Part shown: positions 60,850-64,000 of the stretch, one piece after another | Layout: the number at the start of each line of letters is the position of its first letter | Numbering within the stretch: the first letter of the stretch is position 1 | NCBI RefSeq assembly: GCF_013302895.1 | Contig: NZ_VJOK01000001.1 | Span: forward strand, 7,177,378-7,241,377 | Direction: 5' to 3' | Length of the DNA: 64,000 nt | Source of the DNA: Streptomyces albus subsp. chlorinus | Lineage (GTDB): Bacteria; Actinomycetota; Actinomycetes; Streptomycetales; Streptomycetaceae | Made by a program: the position numbers and the translations under genes | Notes under the pieces: generated by a model | What the model saw: the letters and a program-made list of their open reading frames with translations, nothing else | The model's database searches: none | What the model was told of the DNA's origin: nothing

Positions 60850-61677
60850 ATGACCCATCGCTACACGGTCGTCGACTGCTTCACCGAAACCCCGCTGTCC
60901 GGCAATCCGGTCGCCGTTGTCTTCGACGCCGGGGACCTGACCGCGGACCGTATGCAGGCGATCGCCAAGGAGATGAACCTTTCCGAGACGACGTTCGTCC
61001 TGCCTGCCCGCGAGGGAAGCGACTACCACGTCCGTGTCTTCACCCCGGTCAACGAGTTGCCGTTCGCAGGTCACCCGCTGCTGGGGACCGCGGTAGCCCT
61101 CGGTGGATCCGTCGACGGGGACCGGCTGCGGTTGGAGACCAAGATGGGCGTGATCCCCTTCGACCTGGAGCGCACGGGCGGCCACGTGGTCGCGGCGACG
61201 ATGGAGCAGCCGACCCCGACCTTCTCCAGGTTCGAGCGGGAGGATGAGTTACTGGCGGCACTGGGGCTGGACAGCTCCACCCTCCCGGTGGAGATCTACG
61301 TCAACGGGCCCCGCCATGTCTTCGTCGGCCTCCCGAGCATCGAGGACCTGGCGGCACTCCGCCCCGACCACCGGGCGCTGGCAGCCTTCGAGGACATGGC
61401 GACCAACTGCTTCGCCGGATCGGGGACGCGCTGGCGCAGCCGCATGTTCTCCCCGGCGTACGGGGTGCAGGAGGACGCGGCCACCGGCTCCGCCGCCGGC
61501 CCGCTCGCCCTGCACCTGGGACGGAACGGACGTATCGGGTTCGACACCTGGATCGAGATCCATCAGGGCGTCGAGATGGGAAAGCACTCAGTGATGCGGG
61601 CCCGCGCGGAAGCGGGGGGCCGCGCTCTGGTTTCCGGTGAAGCCGTACCCGTTGCCGAAGGAGTGATCCATGTCTAG
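60850..61677 (+). CDS. phzF: Phenazine isomerase PhzF
   Basis: This 275-aa protein isomerises trans-2,3-dihydro-3-hydroxyanthranilate to the reactive amino-ketone that dimerises to the phenazine core. Catalytic Glu46 (MNLSETTFVL), His75 (LPFAGHPLLG) and Asp209 (GVQEDAATGSAAG) match Glu45, His74 and Asp208 of the Pseudomonas enzyme, one residue shifted. GGAAGGA precedes the ATG. It overlaps phzG by eight bases. It is the only phzF in the window. Confidence 0.95.
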   Translation: MTHRYTVVDCFTETPLSGNPVAVVFDAGDLTADRMQAIAKEMNLSETTFVLPAREGSDYHVRVFTPVNELPFAGHPLLGTAVALGGSVDGDRLRLETKMGVIPFDLERTGGHVVAATMEQPTPTFSRFEREDELLAALGLDSSTLPVEIYVNGPRHVFVGLPSIEDLAALRPDHRALAAFEDMATNCFAGSGTRWRSRMFSPAYGVQEDAATGSAAGPLALHLGRNGRIGFDTWIEIHQGVEMGKHSVMRARAEAGGRALVSGEAVPVAEGVIHV

Positions 61678-62305
61678 CCAGTACGAAACCCTCACGGGTC
61701 CCGCGGATCCGGACTTCCCGGAGTACGACAACCCGCCGCCCGAGCCTTTGAAGCTGGCGGCCCAGTGGCTGGCGTCCGCCATCGACACCGGTGTGCGCGA
61801 ACCCAAGGCTCTGGCCCTGGCCACCGCCGACCGCCGCGGCCGCCCTTCCAGCCGGACGGTGGTCGTGCTGGAGATCGACCAGCACGGCTTGCGTTTCAGC
61901 ACCCACTCCACCAGCCGGAAGGGCCGGGAGATCGCCGAGAACGGCTGGGCGTCCGGGCTGCTGTACTGGCGGGAGACCGCCCAGCAGCTGATCTTCTCGG
62001 GGCCGGTCGTACGACTCGATGCGGCCGAGGCCGATCGTCACTGGGAAGCGAGGCCGGCACCCCTGCGTCCGATGTCCACCGTCTCCTGGCAGAGTGACCG
62101 GCTGGACGATCCCGAGGCGATGCTGAAGGAAGCCGAACGTCTGACACCACTCCAGGAAACGCTGGCACGGCCCGACCGGTTCGCCACTTATCGGCTGGAA
62201 CCGACGTCGGTGGAGTTCTGGGCCTCGTCCTCCTCCCGCCTGCACCGCAGGCTCCGTTACGACCTCACCGAGGACGGCTGGCGGACCGTCCGCCTCCAGC
62301 CCTGA
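61670..62305 (+). CDS. phzG: Phenazine oxidase PhzG
   Basis: This 211-aa FMN-dependent enzyme of the PNPOx family oxidises the reduced tricycle at the end of core assembly. Typical segments are EPKALALATADRRGRPSSRT, GLRFSTHSTSRKGREI, WRETAQQLIFSGPV, and the C-terminal VEFWASSSSRLHRRLRYD with terminal RLQP. It is translationally coupled to phzF. It is the last gene of the locus. Confidence 0.93.
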   Translation: MSSQYETLTGPADPDFPEYDNPPPEPLKLAAQWLASAIDTGVREPKALALATADRRGRPSSRTVVVLEIDQHGLRFSTHSTSRKGREIAENGWASGLLYWRETAQQLIFSGPVVRLDAAEADRHWEARPAPLRPMSTVSWQSDRLDDPEAMLKEAERLTPLQETLARPDRFATYRLEPTSVEFWASSSSRLHRRLRYDLTEDGWRTVRLQP

Positions 62306-62331
62306 TCCCCGTCCGAGGGCCATGGGGTGGG

Positions 62332-64000
62332 TCAGGGCCGGCGCAACCGGTAGCCACGGGGCGTGGCGTGGAATCCTGCCCCCTCGAGCAGGCCGGCGAC
62401 CGGTGTCTGGTGCACCGGCGTACCGTCGGCCCGCTCTATGGTGAGGGTGGTGAGAGTTCCGTGCTGTACGGCTGACGCGAGCGCTTCGATCGCGCGCCCC
62501 GGGTCCTCGACAAAGGTGAGAAGGGTCTTTCCGCCGCGCTCCAGGTAGAGGGCGAGCCGACCGCCGTCGAGCACGACCAGGGCACCGGCCTTGCGTCCAG
62601 GCCGGTGATCGGGGCGGGTTCCCTCCTCGGACGGCCAGGGCAGTGCCGCGCCGTACGGCTGCGCCGGGTCCGTGGCAGCCAGGACCACGCATCCCTCGCC
62701 GGGGCTGTCGGCCCGCAGCCGGTCGACCGCTCCGGCGAGGGCGAACTGTGCCCCGCCGAGCCCTTCCACGAAATAGCCCCGGCGGCAGTGCCCGTTCTCC
62801 TCGAACGCCCGCAGCACCGGATAGACGCCCGCGAAACCACCGGGCAGGCGTTCGGCGGCGATCGCGCCCCGGGTGAAGACACCGTGCCGGTTCAGCAGCA
62901 CCTCGGTCCGGGCTCGGGCGCGCTCTTCCGGACGGTCGGCCGGTTCGGGAAGCCGCCACCAGCGTCCGGCGGCGGTGGGCGGGCCGCTGCGGGACGGAAG
63001 TACGACCCGTCGCGACCTCGTCCGCGGCCGGTGTGCGGGGCGTCCGCCGGAGAGCGTCGCCCGCAGTGGTGCGAGGGTGTCGCCGGTGATGTGGCCCGCC
63101 CACACCAGGTCCCACAGGGCAGTGACCAGCGCCGCGTCGCCGACCGGTGCGTCATCGGCGGTGACCTGGCCGGACAGGGTGCGGAAGAAGTGGGCGCCGC
63201 TGGTGAGGGCGGCGAGGATCTTCTCGTGCAGCGGCGTGAGGGCGATCTCCTCCGGTGAGGGCAGCAGAAGGGGCGCGGTGTCCGAGAAGTAGAGCGCGAC
63301 CCAGCCGTCGGCGCCGGGCAGCGCGCCGTGTCCGGCCCAGACGACGTCGCCCGCGGCGGTGAGTTCGTCCAGCAGTGCGGGGGAGTAGCCGGGCACCCTG
63401 GCGGGCAGTACGAGTGTCTCCAGGGCGGATGCGGGTACCACCGCGCCCTGCAACTGCTCGATCGCCGCTATCAGCGCGTCCATCGCGGGGATCCGGCGGG
63501 ATTCCTTGCCGGCGTGTATGCCGTGCCAGCGGGGAGTGAAGACGGCGAGTTGCTCCGGCGGCACCGGTTCCACCTCGTGCCGGAGTTTCGCCAGGGAGCG
63601 ACGGCGGATCAGCCGGAGAACCTCGGCGTCGCACCACTCCTCGCCGCGGCCTCCGCCACCCGAGGTCGGGAGGAACCGTCCGGCGACGACACGGTCGCCG
63701 AGCCGGTTGAGGGTATCGGTCACCACGGCGACGCCGACGCCCAACCAGGCGGCCACGTCGGCGGAGTGGAAGGGCCCGTGGGTGCGCGCATACCGCATGA
63801 CGAGATCGCCGAGCGGGTCGGCCGAGGGTTCCAGGAACGCCTGGGGGATGCCCGGCGGCAGCGGCACGCCGAGGGCATCGCGGAGCCGGGCGGCGTCCTC
63901 GGCGGCGGCCCACCGGTCCTCTCCCGCGATCCGTACCCGGATGGCGCGGTGCCGGGCCTCCAGCTCGGCCATGAAGGGGGTCCCGTCCTCCAGGGGGCCG
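62332..64000 (-). CDS. lhr: Lhr-type ATP-dependent helicase, C-terminal part
   Basis: These are the last 556 residues of a large helicase that begins beyond base 64000; the frame is open to the window edge (EDGTPFMAELEARHRAIRVR). The segment corresponds to the Lhr C-terminal region: winged-helix parts (HGPFHSADVAAWLGVGVAVV) and beta-rich core (GRWWRLPEP, RHGVFTRGAIAAERLPGGFA), ending GFHATPRGYRLRRP. Lhr is a DNA-repair helicase and a housekeeping neighbour. Convergent with phzG, 26 bases apart, which marks the right edge of the phenazine locus. Confidence 0.85.
   Translation of the reverse strand, partial: GPLEDGTPFMAELEARHRAIRVRIAGEDRWAAAEDAARLRDALGVPLPPGIPQAFLEPSADPLGDLVMRYARTHGPFHSADVAAWLGVGVAVVTDTLNRLGDRVVAGRFLPTSGGGGRGEEWCDAEVLRLIRRRSLAKLRHEVEPVPPEQLAVFTPRWHGIHAGKESRRIPAMDALIAAIEQLQGAVVPASALETLVLPARVPGYSPALLDELTAAGDVVWAGHGALPGADGWVALYFSDTAPLLLPSPEEIALTPLHEKILAALTSGAHFFRTLSGQVTADDAPVGDAALVTALWDLVWAGHITGDTLAPLRATLSGGRPAHRPRTRSRRVVLPSRSGPPTAAGRWWRLPEPADRPEERARARTEVLLNRHGVFTRGAIAAERLPGGFAGVYPVLRAFEENGHCRRGYFVEGLGGAQFALAGAVDRLRADSPGEGCVVLAATDPAQPYGAALPWPSEEGTRPDHRPGRKAGALVVLDGGRLALYLERGGKTLLTFVEDPGRAIEALASAVQHGTLTTLTIERADGTPVHQTPVAGLLEGAGFHATPRGYRLRRP

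Noticed and set aside
1..64000. tRNA, rRNA, riboswitch or insertion-sequence genes
   Set aside because: I looked for tRNA-like cloverleafs, conserved riboswitch cores and transposase motifs and found none that I could support.

Overview
The window comes from a high-GC actinomycete, almost certainly a Streptomyces or close relative. The coding sequence has very strong G/C bias at third codon positions, GTG starts are common, and several genes look leaderless, with a -10 box ending 5-7 bases before the start codon. Gene content fits the genus: DUF1707, IclR, OPT, Lhr, GH18 chitinase with DasR-type operators, and LysR/TetR/MerR regulators. Every call was made by reading the sequence; no database search was possible.

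Bases 1-31,500 are ordinary accessory and housekeeping chromosome. In order: a MoxR/RavA-type ATPase with a partner gene cut by the window edge; a Toprim protein; a DUF1707 protein; a cation-diffusion transporter; a MerR regulator with its membrane-protein partner; a lipoprotein; a D-Ala-D-Ala carboxypeptidase; a divergent EamA/LysR pair; a peptide-use operon (proline iminopeptidase-like hydrolase, M29-like aminopeptidase, OPT transporter) next to an IclR regulator with a strong palindromic operator; a methionine aminopeptidase; a chitinase; a LysR/NmrA pair; a dienelactone hydrolase; a translationally coupled pair of unrecognised large proteins (286 and 1223 aa); an AraC/hydrolase pair; and a Tat-exported HD-domain protein.

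Bases 32,500-62,300 hold the main feature, a phenazine biosynthetic locus that appears to be built from two copies of the same gene set. Copy A (32.8-42.7 kb) reads secreted NTF2-like protein, phzC, phzD, phzE, YdhR-like protein, asparagine-synthetase-like amidotransferase, RidA, phzB, DUF4186 protein, PhzM-like methyltransferase. Copy B is split: DUF4186 protein and PhzM-like methyltransferase at 49.1-50.6 kb, then secreted NTF2-like protein, phzC, a 30-codon remnant of the phzE 3' end, amidotransferase, phzF and phzG at 56.6-62.3 kb. Neither copy can make a phenazine alone. A supplies PhzB, D and E; B supplies PhzF and G; together they complete the core pathway from chorismate. Between them lie DUF488, rarA, a flavin reductase, a small secreted protein, a TetR regulator, a broken MFS exporter, an amidase, a VOC protein, an asparaginase-like protein and another methyltransferase.

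The regulatory layer of this locus may be new. A palindrome GGAAT-N5-ATTCC occurs twice upstream of copy A and four times, in an exact 36-bp tandem array, upstream of copy B. A degenerate version lies in the promoter region of the TetR gene. Two amidotransferases and two PhzM-like methyltransferases suggest a product modified on both carboxylates of phenazine-1,6-dicarboxylate (inference). The window ends in the 3' part of a convergent lhr-type helicase gene.
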